Under the pieces are notes generated by a model, which made no database searches, was not told where the DNA came from, and saw only the letters and a program-made list of their open reading frames with translations. DNA of 64,000 bases from an uncultured Paludibacter sp. (GTDB lineage Bacteria > Bacteroidota > Bacteroidia > Bacteroidales > Paludibacteraceae): the NCBI GenBank assembly GCA_937897985.1, contig CALCBD010000018.1, positions 272,964 through 336,963 on the forward strand. Direction: 5' to 3'. Of the stretch, positions 44,458 to 53,488 are shown in pieces. Numbering within the stretch: the stretch's first letter is position 1; each line of letters begins with the position of its first letter. The position numbers and the translations under genes are program-made.

Positions 44458-45440
44458 ACCTGAAAAATTGCACCAATTAAGAACAACAACGAAAATAACA
44501 AAGCAGCCATCGAAACCCGGGGTAACTCAGGATAAAGTTCAGCACCATTTTGATAAGTAAATACTTTTTTGAGATTCATGGCCAAAAGCGGTGTGCTGAG
44601 CAAAAACAACCACTGCAACGGAGAATGGAAATGTAAAAGTGTGTAGATGGAAGTGAATACAATAGCACCGGTGATTAAAAATAAGTGGTAATATGCTGCT
44701 TTACGCTCACCAATGGCTACTACTATGGTGCGTTTTCCCGATTTCCTGTCGGCTTCGTAGTCGCGCATATTGTTCATATTCAATACACCGACACTCAGTA
44801 AACCTACTGACGATGCAGGTAAGAGGGCATCCGGGCCGATTGACTGAGTATGAAGAAAAAAGGTACCCAGCACTCCAACCAATCCGAAAAATACGAATAC
44901 AAAAATATCTCCCAATCCACGATAACCGTATGGATTTTTACCAACTGTATATTTCACTGCGGCTGCAATGGCTGCAAGTCCCAGTATCCCGAAAATCAAC
45001 AATCCGGTGATGTTCATTCCCGCCGTTCCGACGATGATTAAGGTTACTCCGGAGATAGCACAAAGTATTCCCGTCACTATCATTCCGATTAACATGGTTT
45101 TTGCCGGAATTTCGCCCGACTGTACCATGCGTTTTGGACCGATACGCTCAGCGGTGTCTTTGCCGTTTACAAAATCTCCATAATCGTTGGCCATGTTGGA
45201 GAGAATTTGCAACAAAACTGTTGTGACAGCTGCCCATACAAATACAGACCATCGGAAACCACCTTCCATAACTGCCAGAGCTGATCCCACAATGGTATTA
45301 GACAATGCCAAAGGCAGGGTTTTAAGTCGAAATGCAGCAATCCAGGGTTTCCATCCTCCTGAATTTTCCACAGGGGGACTTTGGGTTAGTTCATTCTGTC
45401 TGTTTGAGTTCATAATATTTTTAAAAAAATACGGCTTCAT
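44454..45440 (-). CDS. menA: 1,4-dihydroxy-2-naphthoate polyprenyltransferase
   Basis: 328 residues. A UbiA-superfamily inner-membrane enzyme that prenylates 1,4-dihydroxy-2-naphthoate to demethylmenaquinone. About eight or nine hydrophobic helices. The first Asp-rich motif NMANDYGDFVNGKD and the second NNMRDYEADRKSGK, which bind the Mg-diphosphate, are intact. The ATG at 45440 gives the longest form; MNSNRQ at 45413 is an alternative, since the core begins near WKPWIAAFRLKTLPLA. It follows menB by 31 bases. Its stop overlaps a truncated menC start. Confidence 0.95.
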   Translation of the reverse strand: MKPYFFKNIMNSNRQNELTQSPPVENSGGWKPWIAAFRLKTLPLALSNTIVGSALAVMEGGFRWSVFVWAAVTTVLLQILSNMANDYGDFVNGKDTAERIGPKRMVQSGEIPAKTMLIGMIVTGILCAISGVTLIIVGTAGMNITGLLIFGILGLAAIAAAVKYTVGKNPYGYRGLGDIFVFVFFGLVGVLGTFFLHTQSIGPDALLPASSVGLLSVGVLNMNNMRDYEADRKSGKRTIVVAIGERKAAYYHLFLITGAIVFTSIYTLLHFHSPLQWLFLLSTPLLAMNLKKVFTYQNGAELYPELPRVSMAALLFSLLFLIGAIFQV

Positions 45441-45471
45441 AAAGTCTTACTTACGGACGATTTATGAGGCA

Positions 45472-46287
45472 TTACGGCATTTTCGGATATTTTGAAAAAT
45501 CGGGTTTGCGTTTTTCCAAAAAAGCATTTTTCCCTTCGTGAGCTTCTTCGGTCATATAATAAAGCATGGTTGCATCGCCTGCCAGTTCCTGAATTCCGGC
45601 CTGTCCATCGAGTTCGGCATTGAGCCCTGCTTTGATCATTCGAAGTGCCAGCGGACTGTGTTGCATCATTTCCTGACACCATTTAACGGTTTCATCCTCC
45701 AGCTGTTCGAATGGTACTACAGTATTTACCAATCCCATTTCGAGTGCCTCGGCAGCTGAGTACTGACGACAAAGGAACCAGATTTCGCGTGCTTTTTTCT
45801 GTCCTACCACACGGGCAAGGTACGAAGAACCGAATCCGGCATCAAAACTACCGACTTTAGGCCCGGTTTGCCCGAAAATTGCATTCTCCGAAGCTATCGA
45901 TAAGTCACAAACTACCTGCAGTACATGTCCACCTCCGATGGCATAACCATTGACCATTGCTACCACCGGTTTTGGTAACGAACGAATCATTTTCTGCAAA
46001 TCGAGCACATTTAAACGGGGTATACCATCTTTTCCGATATAACCGCCTACTTGTTTGACATTGATATCACCACCACTGCAAAATGCCTTATCTCCCTCAC
46101 CTGTAAGAATAACAGTACCAATATCCTGACTATCGCGGCAAAAATTCATACATTCAATGATTTCCTTGATGGTATCAGGTGTGAATGCATTCCGGTAACG
46201 TGGCCGGTTGATGGTGATTTTTGCTATTCCCTCGAAATATTCGAACTTAATTTCTTCGAATTCTTTAATGGTTGTCCAGTTTCTCAT
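45472..46287 (-). CDS. menB: 1,4-dihydroxy-2-naphthoyl-CoA synthase
   Basis: 271 residues, crotonase superfamily. Cyclises o-succinylbenzoyl-CoA. Visible elements: ITINRPRYRNAF, the oxyanion-hole segments FCSGGD and MVNGYAIGGGHVLQVVCDL, and FGQTGPKVGSFDAGFGSSYLAR, characteristic of MenB. The C-terminal AFLEKRKPDFSKYP is the usual MenB tail. The length matches the family. It lies between menD and menA on the same strand. Confidence 0.96.
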   Translation of the reverse strand: MRNWTTIKEFEEIKFEYFEGIAKITINRPRYRNAFTPDTIKEIIECMNFCRDSQDIGTVILTGEGDKAFCSGGDINVKQVGGYIGKDGIPRLNVLDLQKMIRSLPKPVVAMVNGYAIGGGHVLQVVCDLSIASENAIFGQTGPKVGSFDAGFGSSYLARVVGQKKAREIWFLCRQYSAAEALEMGLVNTVVPFEQLEDETVKWCQEMMQHSPLALRMIKAGLNAELDGQAGIQELAGDATMLYYMTEEAHEGKNAFLEKRKPDFSKYPKMP

Positions 46288-46404
46288 AATTGTAATTGTT
46301 GTCTTTAACCCCTCCCGCCTTTAACGGAATTAATTGCGGGGATTAAGAGAAGTTAGTATTGTTAGATATGGACTCAATAAATAACTGAGCCTGTTGTTTA
46401 AAAT

Positions 46405-48099
46405 TCATATTTTCAGGTTTTTAAAATAACCCTTATAATTTTCAGTATTCAAATCAGCAACGGTAAATATTTCCAAAACGGTAGCTCCGGGATTGTTTAA
46501 TAGTGTGTTGATGGCCGCCGGCAAATCTTCGGAACGTTCAACATTCATATAATCCAATCCGTAGGCTTCGACCAATGATTTAATTTTTACATGATGTGGT
46601 GTACTGAAAAATTCAATACTGTTTGCCATCAACTCCTTATCTCCAATAAATCTGAAAATATTTCCTCCGTTGTTATTCATTACAATAATTTTCAGATGTT
46701 CGTCTATGTAATTGTTCCACAGACCATTGGAGTCATAAATAAACGAAAGATCGCCGGTAAGGAATACAGTTGGCTGTTTCGAAACGTAAGTGTAACCAAC
46801 AGCTGTGGACAAGCTTCCATCGATTCCAGAAGTCCCGCGGTTACAGATATAGGTCAAATCGGGCCGGGCCGGGAAAAGCTGTGTCCAGCGTACCGATGTA
46901 CTGTTGGCCAGGTGTAATATTGTTCCGGGCTTAATTTCACGAAGCAAGGCAGTGACCACATCCAAATCGGATAACTGACCCTCTGACCCTTTCAGCGGAG
47001 ATTTGATGAAACAGGTGTGGAGTCGTTCAACTTTACTGTATTCATTTGAATAAATTGCAGCAAAATCGCTTTCAGTTTTTCCTGAATGCATCTTTTCGAG
47101 AGTGGAAGTTGCAAAGCCGGGAATGATGGTTGTAAGACTTTTGTAGGTATCCACATAAGGCAGCGAGGATTCAAACTGCCATTGCATTGCAGGTTGATGT
47201 TCCCGCAGGAAAATTTTCAACTGTTTGCAAATCACCGAATTACCAATTGTAATCAGCAAATCGGGTGTAAATATTGCTTTGTTTTCTAATGAGTTAATGC
47301 GCGAGAACAGTGATTCGGGCTGAGTAATCACTTTTTCAGCAGCGATATTCGAAAGATTTTCTGCCAGTACCACCACATCAGATTGCTTTGCTAAACTGGC
47401 AGCCAGACGGCTAAGGCAATCATTCTTTGGGAAAACGCCAAAGATTACCAGTTTTCGCTTGCTTTTCAGCCAATCGGTTTGCAGTTGTTCGATTTCATTT
47501 TCACTGACTGTGGTTTCGACGGTCAGGGTTTTCAAAATCTTTGGATTTGAATGCTTTTCGGGTATGGCTGTGTAGATTGGTTCACGTAACGGAACATTGA
47601 TTTGCACTGGTCCCTGAGGGTACGAAATTGCTGTGTCGATGGCCTGTGATACCTGACGGTCACAGTATTGTAAGTCGGTTTCAGTCACCGTTTCGACGGG
47701 TAAACCAAAACTTGCTTTAATGTAATTTCCGAAAATATCAGTTTGTCTGATGGTTTGTCCATCTGCCTGATCAATCATTTCTGCCGGTCTGTCGGCAGTG
47801 AAAACAAGCAAAGGAAGATTCTGATAAAAAGCTTCTGCAATTGCCGGTGCGAAATTCAACACAGCTGTACCCGAAGTACAGACTAATGCCACGGGTTCGC
47901 CACTTTGAAGAGCAATCCCCAGTGCAAAATATGCAGCCGAGCGTTCATCGGTGATGCTCAGGCATTTCAGTTCCGGCTGAGCCGTGAAAGCAAATATCAG
48001 CGGAGCGTTGCGCGATCCGGGAGCAATCACCACATTTTTAACACCCTGACGGGCACAGATTTCGGGTATATTTTTTATTCCCTGTCGGAAATGATTCAT
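46405..48099 (-). CDS. menD: SEPHCHC synthase (2-succinyl-5-enolpyruvyl-6-hydroxy-3-cyclohexene-1-carboxylate synthase)
   Basis: 564 residues from ATG 48099 (MNHFRQGIKN); an upstream TTG only adds five residues. A thiamine-diphosphate enzyme adding 2-oxoglutarate to isochorismate. N-terminal VVIAPGSRNAPLIFAF and DERSAAYFALGIA with the catalytic Glu region. The C-terminal ThDP motif starts LTGDLSFIYDSNGLWN and continues to NNGGNIFRF. Complete and typical in length. The upstream neighbour on this strand is the inserted ATPase gene rather than menF. Confidence 0.96.
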   Translation of the reverse strand: MNHFRQGIKNIPEICARQGVKNVVIAPGSRNAPLIFAFTAQPELKCLSITDERSAAYFALGIALQSGEPVALVCTSGTAVLNFAPAIAEAFYQNLPLLVFTADRPAEMIDQADGQTIRQTDIFGNYIKASFGLPVETVTETDLQYCDRQVSQAIDTAISYPQGPVQINVPLREPIYTAIPEKHSNPKILKTLTVETTVSENEIEQLQTDWLKSKRKLVIFGVFPKNDCLSRLAASLAKQSDVVVLAENLSNIAAEKVITQPESLFSRINSLENKAIFTPDLLITIGNSVICKQLKIFLREHQPAMQWQFESSLPYVDTYKSLTTIIPGFATSTLEKMHSGKTESDFAAIYSNEYSKVERLHTCFIKSPLKGSEGQLSDLDVVTALLREIKPGTILHLANSTSVRWTQLFPARPDLTYICNRGTSGIDGSLSTAVGYTYVSKQPTVFLTGDLSFIYDSNGLWNNYIDEHLKIIVMNNNGGNIFRFIGDKELMANSIEFFSTPHHVKIKSLVEAYGLDYMNVERSEDLPAAINTLLNNPGATVLEIFTVADLNTENYKGYFKNLKI

Positions 48100-48168
48100 A
48101 TTTTTGATTTTCAATTTTACAATTCTAAGAAAAATACCAGGAATTTAGTCAATAGCATATCGTTGGGG

Positions 48169-49302
48169 TCAGATAATAAATTCCAGATAATTTTTTTGAT
48201 TAATAACCTTATAAGTTGCCCCGGAATAATTGTTTGCAAAAGCAATGGGAATTTTAGGCACTTTGTCACCCCATTTGAATTCAAATGCATTTATTTTATT
48301 GTCAACTACTTCGATCAAATCAATTTCTTTTCCCCGGTAAACTCTCCAGAAATAAAATTCTTTATTAAGTCCCTGATAATGATTTTGTTTTATTCGTTCA
48401 CTTATTAAATAACTTTCCCAAAGCTGCCCTACATCCTGTCTGATTGCTATTGGATTAAAATTTCCAATGATTGCATTACGTATTCCGTTATCATAAAAAT
48501 ACCATTTTCCGGCTTTTGAAACTTCATTTCGCTGATTGGTTGAAAAAGCTCCGAGCCGATAGATGACAAAGACCTTCGAAAGTAAATCCAGGTATTTTTC
48601 AACCGTATTTTTGCTCATTCCCAATTGTCGTCCAAGCTCATCATACGAAACTTCATTCCCCGTTTGAAAAGCAATAAATCGAAGTAAATCCCTCATTTTA
48701 CCTGAGTTTTTCAGTCCATCTACAGATAAAATATCCTTTAAAAGATAAGCATTTACCACGTCGCGTAAATAACTTTTAATTAATTCATTATCATTCATTA
48801 AAGTGACTTCGGGATACGAACCGAACACCAGTCTTTTTTCTAAGTTCCCGATTGTTTCTACTAAATTTTCAGTTACAGCAAGTTCAGACTGACTGAAGGG
48901 AAATAACATGAACGAAGAACTACGACCAACCAATGGTTCTCCTGTTTTATTAAGCAAATCAAATGATGATGATCCACTTGCTAAAATTCGGATGCCGGGT
49001 ATTTCATCCACCATCAGTTTCAGTTTTTTGCCTATTTCCGGAATATTTTGAGCTTCATCAATGGCAATTAAATCTATATTTGCAAGTAATTGTTGGTAAT
49101 TAGCAATTGATCTCTGTTCCAGAATTGCCAGTGTGTTTGAATCTTCTCCATTCAAAACCAGACTTTTGCCGGAAAAACGTTCAATTATTTGATTCATCAA
49201 TACAGTTTTTCCGACTCTTCGTGCACCAAAAAGCAAAATAGCTTTATTAGGCACTAATCGTTTCTCGATTTTTGCAGATAGCGATCGTTGAATTGTATTC
49301 AT
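48169..49302 (-). CDS. AAA ATPase with DUF4143 domain, guest gene in the men operon
   Basis: 377 residues. N-terminal AAA domain (~1-150) with Walker A LLFGARRVGKTVLM, Walker B DLIAIDEAQNI and a sensor region RILASGSSSFDLL. Then a winged-helix-like part (YDELGRQLGMSKNTVEKYL) and the C-terminal DUF4143 domain with KEIDLIEVV, reminiscent of nuclease folds. Such proteins are very common in Bacteroidota and anaerobes, but their function is unknown. It stands between menF and menD in the same direction, carries its own -7 box, and has a palindrome array just above it, so it seems to be a self-contained module. Confidence 0.88.
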   Translation of the reverse strand: MNTIQRSLSAKIEKRLVPNKAILLFGARRVGKTVLMNQIIERFSGKSLVLNGEDSNTLAILEQRSIANYQQLLANIDLIAIDEAQNIPEIGKKLKLMVDEIPGIRILASGSSSFDLLNKTGEPLVGRSSSFMLFPFSQSELAVTENLVETIGNLEKRLVFGSYPEVTLMNDNELIKSYLRDVVNAYLLKDILSVDGLKNSGKMRDLLRFIAFQTGNEVSYDELGRQLGMSKNTVEKYLDLLSKVFVIYRLGAFSTNQRNEVSKAGKWYFYDNGIRNAIIGNFNPIAIRQDVGQLWESYLISERIKQNHYQGLNKEFYFWRVYRGKEIDLIEVVDNKINAFEFKWGDKVPKIPIAFANNYSGATYKVINQKNYLEFII

Positions 49303-49319
49303 AAATTAGAATTTTTCTG

Positions 49320-49327
49320 CAAATATA
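49320..49327 (-). promoter_or_regulatory. -7 promoter element for the AAA/DUF4143 gene
   Basis: TATATTTG on the minus strand, followed by GCAG, 18 bases before the start at 49302, matches TAnnTTTG. The array of palindromes at 49335-49390 begins 7 bases upstream. Confidence 0.6.
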
Positions 49328-49334
49328 CTAAAAT

Positions 49335-49390
49335 CGTCAATACATTGACGAAATTGTCGACAAATTCGTCAGTCAATTGACGAATTTGTC
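49335..49390. promoter_or_regulatory. Palindrome array, probable operator
   Basis: Five related elements in 56 bases: CGTCAAT-ac-ATTGACG (49335-49350), GACGAAATTGTC (49347-49358), the inverted unit GACAAATTCGTC (49359-49370), palindrome GTCAATTGAC (49372-49381) and GACGAATTTGTC (49379-49390). The unit at 49359 is the exact reverse complement of the one at 49379. They cover the -33 region and upstream of the AAA/DUF4143 promoter. Confidence 0.65.
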
Positions 49391-49404
49391 ATTTTTTGTT
49401 TCTT

Positions 49405-50544
49405 TTATTGTGTTGGCGGTTGCATTACATTCATCATGGTCAGCATTTTATTATCGGTTTCAATCCACTCATTTTCGGCAACCGATGCAGCAGTGATTCC
49501 GGCTCCGCTATATAGAACAAACTCTTTGTCAAATAGTTGAATGCAACGAAGATTTACAAAAAGTTGAGTAGAATCCCCGATATTTACCGGGCCTAAGTAC
49601 CCGCTGTAATAACTCCGGTCATGTTTTTCGTTTGAAGCAATAAAACCGAGTGCTTCTTTTTTGGGTAGGCCACCGACCGAAGGAGTAGGATGTAAGGCAG
49701 AGAGCAATTGGCTGAACCGGTTTTTAAGTTCGGAAGCTGGGAATTCAAAAGCGGTTTTCAAATGAATCAGATTGGCAGCCCTGTAGTTAAACGGTGCGGA
49801 CATGGTCAGACCTTTAATGTTCAGCGAACGAAGTGTTTTCTCAACATAATTAGTGACAATCCCCTGTTCTTCAATTTCTTTGCTGCTCCAGCGATAGGTA
49901 TCGGTGTCAGCGTCTGTAGCAACCTGAGTTCCGGCCAGCGAAACTGTTTTTACAGTATCATTCTCAACAGTAAGTAATGGTTCCGGTGTAGCACCTGTCC
50001 AGCAGCCTGTTTCTGGAAGTTGCATGATATAAACAAAAGCGTGCGGATATTTCTCACAAAGTTTCAGAAAAAAAGTTTCAGGCTGAAAATTGTCAGCAAG
50101 TTTTTCAACCCGTACTTTTGACAAAACCACCTTCTGAAATTCAGCATTTTTCATAGCTGAAATTGCTTTGTTTACATTCCCGGTATATTCTTCAAATGAT
50201 GTACTTGTAAGTGAATTCTGATTTTTCCGAATACCTGAATAGCGGGTATTGGCTTCTAATTTTTCGATGTAAATTCCGGCAATGTCATTCGAAAAAAACA
50301 CACAGTCAGGTTGAAGAAAATACATTTCATTTGATGCCGTATTGTTGAAAGCTGATACCACAAAACCGGTTTTCAATTCTAAATTGACCGCTGATTCGAG
50401 CTTTTGGGGCATTGAATGATGCTGAACGAGGGTGATAATTTCATGGCTAAGAGGTAACCGGTAGGAGACAAAGGGTATGTTGTTTTTTAAACATACCGTT
50501 TGTAATTTTAAAAGTGCTGAGTATGAATCTTTATCGAATGTCAT
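49405..50544 (-). CDS. menF: Isochorismate synthase
   Basis: 379 residues, chorismate-utilising enzyme family. Converts chorismate to isochorismate, committing it to menaquinone. Motifs: FQKVVLSKVRVEKL, VYIMQLPETGCWTGATPEPL, LAGTQVA, the SSKEIEEQGIV segment, LHPTPSVGGLPKKEAL, and the C-terminal YSGYLGPVNIG and VLYSGAGITAASVAENEW. Somewhat shorter than E. coli MenF (about 430), but every catalytic segment is visible. It starts within two bases of the menI stop. Confidence 0.94.
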   Translation of the reverse strand: MTFDKDSYSALLKLQTVCLKNNIPFVSYRLPLSHEIITLVQHHSMPQKLESAVNLELKTGFVVSAFNNTASNEMYFLQPDCVFFSNDIAGIYIEKLEANTRYSGIRKNQNSLTSTSFEEYTGNVNKAISAMKNAEFQKVVLSKVRVEKLADNFQPETFFLKLCEKYPHAFVYIMQLPETGCWTGATPEPLLTVENDTVKTVSLAGTQVATDADTDTYRWSSKEIEEQGIVTNYVEKTLRSLNIKGLTMSAPFNYRAANLIHLKTAFEFPASELKNRFSQLLSALHPTPSVGGLPKKEALGFIASNEKHDRSYYSGYLGPVNIGDSTQLFVNLRCIQLFDKEFVLYSGAGITAASVAENEWIETDNKMLTMMNVMQPPTQ

Positions 50545-50545
50545 T

Positions 50546-50962
50546 TTATTTTACTGACTTTAAAGGTACAATCCGGTTGGTCAGTCTGCACAGTGAAATG
50601 AGTTTTCCTGTACGGTCTTCAATCCTGATTTCCCAAACGTGTTGGGTTTTTCCTCTGTGAACAATGGTGCCGATGCCAAAAACTTCATTTTCGGTAGTTG
50701 TTGCAACGTGACTTCCGCTAATTTCCACTCCCAAAACCATAAAAGCATCATTGTCGGTAATTGCAACTGAACCGGCACTACCCACCGATTCGGCCAGAGC
50801 CATGGATGCACCTCCGTGTAAACGTCCGGCTGGTTGAAAAGTTCGCTTGTCGACCGGCATTCTGGCTACCACTCTTCCTTCGGCAAGCTCGGTAAATTCA
50901 ATATTTAAATGTTCCATCAATGTGTTTTTACACATTTTCTGAACCTTGTCAAGTGTAAGCAT
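50546..50962 (-). CDS. menI: 1,4-dihydroxy-2-naphthoyl-CoA thioesterase (hotdog fold)
   Basis: 138 residues of the PaaI/YdiI hotdog family. RLHGGASMALAESVGSAG contains the His-Gly-Gly and catalytic Glu arrangement of YdiI-type DHNA-CoA thioesterases. Hydrolysis of DHNA-CoA completes the naphthoate step before MenA. Position in the menaquinone operon supports menI over a generic thioesterase. It is 24 bases after the TonB-dependent receptor gene and 1 base before menF. Confidence 0.88.
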   Translation of the reverse strand: MLTLDKVQKMCKNTLMEHLNIEFTELAEGRVVARMPVDKRTFQPAGRLHGGASMALAESVGSAGSVAITDNDAFMVLGVEISGSHVATTTENEVFGIGTIVHRGKTQHVWEIRIEDRTGKLISLCRLTNRIVPLKSVK

Positions 50963-50986
50963 ATTTCTGAATTTTGAAGGTGATTT

Positions 50987-53047
50987 TTACCAGCCCCATT
51001 TTAGTTTAACAAATAAATTCCGTCCGGGTTCATAAAAATCCAGTCCCCTGTTGTTGAATAAATGATTTTTGTAAGCTGTGTTCAGAATATTGTCGATTCC
51101 TGAGAACAATTGCAGATATCCGTTTTTGAGCTGAACCGGTTTTGTGTGTAATTTGTAATTGAAAACTAAATGTCCGTCAGTTGCAACCTCGCCGGGAGCA
51201 ATATCATTTTGAGCCAGTGCCCATTCCATTTCAAGTGAATGTCCGAGTTTTTTACCAGCGTAATAATCAAGTCCGGCAATACCGTGTGTGGGCGGAATAA
51301 GCGGTAGCGGGTTTCCTGTATTAATATTTCTGGTATATACATAACTGGCATTTGTATATAGTTTTATATTTCTATTAATCAGCATATTAAGTTCCATTTC
51401 TATGCCTGCGAACAATGCCTTGTCAATGTTTTTGTTTTCATAAACATTTGAAATTGACGAAGTTTTTTCTTCGGTGATTAAATTATATAAATAGTTGGCA
51501 AAAAGTTCTGTTTTGAATGCAAATTTATTCTTCGAAATTGCATACCTAAGGTTGGAAAACCAGCCGTTTTCGGGTTTAAGGTTTGGATTTCCCTTATGGA
51601 TTCCGTTTCCGAGGTCAATGTATTTGAATCTTTCTTCCATCGAAGCTACCCTGTAGGAATTGGCAATTGAAAAAATGATTTTTTGACCCTTAACAGGGCT
51701 GTATTCCAAGTCAATATGTGCTGAATAGGAGAGATTCTGAGCAGTACCGGAGTCAAAGATGATACTTTTTGTAAAAGGAATATCGAGCCTTTCGCCATTG
51801 ATGATTTTAAAATTGAAAACTCTGTTGAACAAGGTGTCATTCTGAATGGATGAAAAGTCTAATCTGCATCCTGCGTTTAACAGTAAATGATTCGGATCTA
51901 TAATTTTTTTGTACAGTCCGAAAACTCCTGCATCATACATTTTTGATTTTGGTGTTGGGATTTCGCCGATAACAGTGGTGTCGTTGCTTGTGTTTATTTT
52001 CATTCTGCCTGTTTCGGAATTACGAACCCATGTTTCGACACCTGCGGTCAGAGTATTATAATCGTTAAAATATAAATTTGCCAATGCTTTAACACCTGTC
52101 GTAGTGTTTAAACTTGCGGGGAGCGTCAGATTGGTGGCATTGGGCTTAAGTTCCACGTCGCGGCTGATGTTTTGAGTGTAAGCTTTTATTTTCAAATCTC
52201 TGACCAGATTGCTGATGTTTTTAAAAATATATTCACCGCTCAGCTGATTCCTCTGAATAGCCGAGTAACGGGCGGTCGCGGTTTTCGGGAACGAATTATT
52301 GCCCGGAATTCCCGCATTCCATGCTTCAAAATGATTGTAAGCAACCAGTAATTCCTGGTTTTCTCCATACTTCATTCCACCTTTTAAACCCCACGAAGCA
52401 TCGTTGAACTGACTGTTGTTCAATTCTCCTTTGGGAGTCATCATGTTTTGGGCTGTACGATAACTTCCGTTCAGGGCAATGTACCAGTTTTTGTTAGTAA
52501 AGTTAATATTGGCAGCGTTGGTCCAAAGCTGATTAACGGTATGAAATCCCGAACTTATTTTTCCGGAAGTCTTATAAATATCTGAATATCCCGGTCGTTC
52601 GCCAACAAAATTGACTACGGCTCCCATGGCACCGCTTCCGTACAACACCGAACCTGCGCCTTTGATGACCTCTATTTTTTCAAGACTATTCATATCGACT
52701 GTCGAAATTGCACCGGCTACATCAGTTGCTGATTGTATGCGGTCTTCGTTCGATAAAAGAAGTATACGTTGCTCTGAAATTCCTCTGACATTGACCGATG
52801 TAGCCCAAACTCCATCACGCGCCACCCAAAGTCCTGTTTGATTCCTGAGAGCATCGGCCGGAGTGATAAATTCACTGCTTTCAATTTCTTTTTTGTTTGT
52901 AGCCACGTAAGGCAATGATAATTTGTCGGTTGCAATACTATATACGGTTAGTTCTTTTAAACTGATCGAATCGGTCGTCTGTTCGGGCAATGCCTGAACA
53001 GATGGAAGGGTGTTTCCCAACAGTAATGTTAAAGTAAGAAAAGTCAT
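50987..53047 (-). CDS. TonB-dependent outer-membrane receptor at the head of the men operon
   Basis: 686 residues. A signal peptide (ending near LPSVQA) is followed by a short TonB-box-like stretch (ISLKELTVYSIA), a plug domain (~50-160; GLWVARDGVWATSVNVRG, EKIEVIKGAGSVLYGSGAMG) and a barrel ending in NLFVKLKWGW with a C-terminal aromatic residue. It lacks the SusC N-terminal regulatory domain and a SusD partner, so it belongs with iron/heme/cobalamin-type receptors. The substrate is unknown. Placement 24 bases upstream of menI, with a -7 box above it, makes it first gene of the menaquinone operon. Confidence 0.85.
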   Translation of the reverse strand: MTFLTLTLLLGNTLPSVQALPEQTTDSISLKELTVYSIATDKLSLPYVATNKKEIESSEFITPADALRNQTGLWVARDGVWATSVNVRGISEQRILLLSNEDRIQSATDVAGAISTVDMNSLEKIEVIKGAGSVLYGSGAMGAVVNFVGERPGYSDIYKTSGKISSGFHTVNQLWTNAANINFTNKNWYIALNGSYRTAQNMMTPKGELNNSQFNDASWGLKGGMKYGENQELLVAYNHFEAWNAGIPGNNSFPKTATARYSAIQRNQLSGEYIFKNISNLVRDLKIKAYTQNISRDVELKPNATNLTLPASLNTTTGVKALANLYFNDYNTLTAGVETWVRNSETGRMKINTSNDTTVIGEIPTPKSKMYDAGVFGLYKKIIDPNHLLLNAGCRLDFSSIQNDTLFNRVFNFKIINGERLDIPFTKSIIFDSGTAQNLSYSAHIDLEYSPVKGQKIIFSIANSYRVASMEERFKYIDLGNGIHKGNPNLKPENGWFSNLRYAISKNKFAFKTELFANYLYNLITEEKTSSISNVYENKNIDKALFAGIEMELNMLINRNIKLYTNASYVYTRNINTGNPLPLIPPTHGIAGLDYYAGKKLGHSLEMEWALAQNDIAPGEVATDGHLVFNYKLHTKPVQLKNGYLQLFSGIDNILNTAYKNHLFNNRGLDFYEPGRNLFVKLKWGW

Positions 53048-53076
53048 GTTTTTGAGTTTGTTTTCTGAATTGACTA

Positions 53077-53084
53077 CAAAAGTA
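53077..53084 (-). promoter_or_regulatory. -7 promoter element for the receptor-men operon
   Basis: TACTTTTG on the minus strand, 30 bases upstream of the receptor start. The remaining spacer up to 53450 is AT-rich; I saw no cobalamin or other riboswitch there. Confidence 0.55.
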
Positions 53085-53451
53085 AATAAATTTGTAATAG
53101 AAAAGGTTCATTTTAACGAAGAGTATTTTTTCAAAGGAATTTATTCACGTTTATAAATGAAAAGTTTGAACCATAAAATCAGCAAAGTAAATACGAATGT
53201 ACACTGAAACCTCCCGATTTAAAAATTTCATATTAATTTGTCGGATTTTTAATGTACTAAACTGAACAAAATGTTGATTTAAATCATTTAGCAGGAATAA
53301 CAGAATTACAATTTTTAAGAAAATATAAAATAATGATGCCGAAAATGTAAAGTTCAGAAAATCAGTAAAAAATTTTGAAATTTAAAAGACAGATATTCGG
53401 CTTTTATTTCAAAATCAGTTGTCTGAGTATCGGTTTTTTTGTATTTTCCAT

Positions 53452-53459
53452 TATCTTTG
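53452..53459 (+). promoter_or_regulatory. -7 promoter element for the C69 peptidase gene
   Basis: TATCTTTG, 29 bases before the ATG at 53489, fits the Bacteroidota -7 consensus. Confidence 0.55.
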
Positions 53460-53488
53460 TATCATTCAAATTTTAAAATACAGTATAA

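Noticed and set aside
48100..49404. A target duplication around the AAA/DUF4143 gene like that around the nuclease gene
   Set aside because: Comparison of the flanks with the menD start and menF end showed no repeat; its entry must have been different or older.
53048..53451. Cobalamin riboswitch upstream of the TonB-dependent receptor
   Set aside because: No B12-box-like sequence or paired arms could be recognised on the minus strand.
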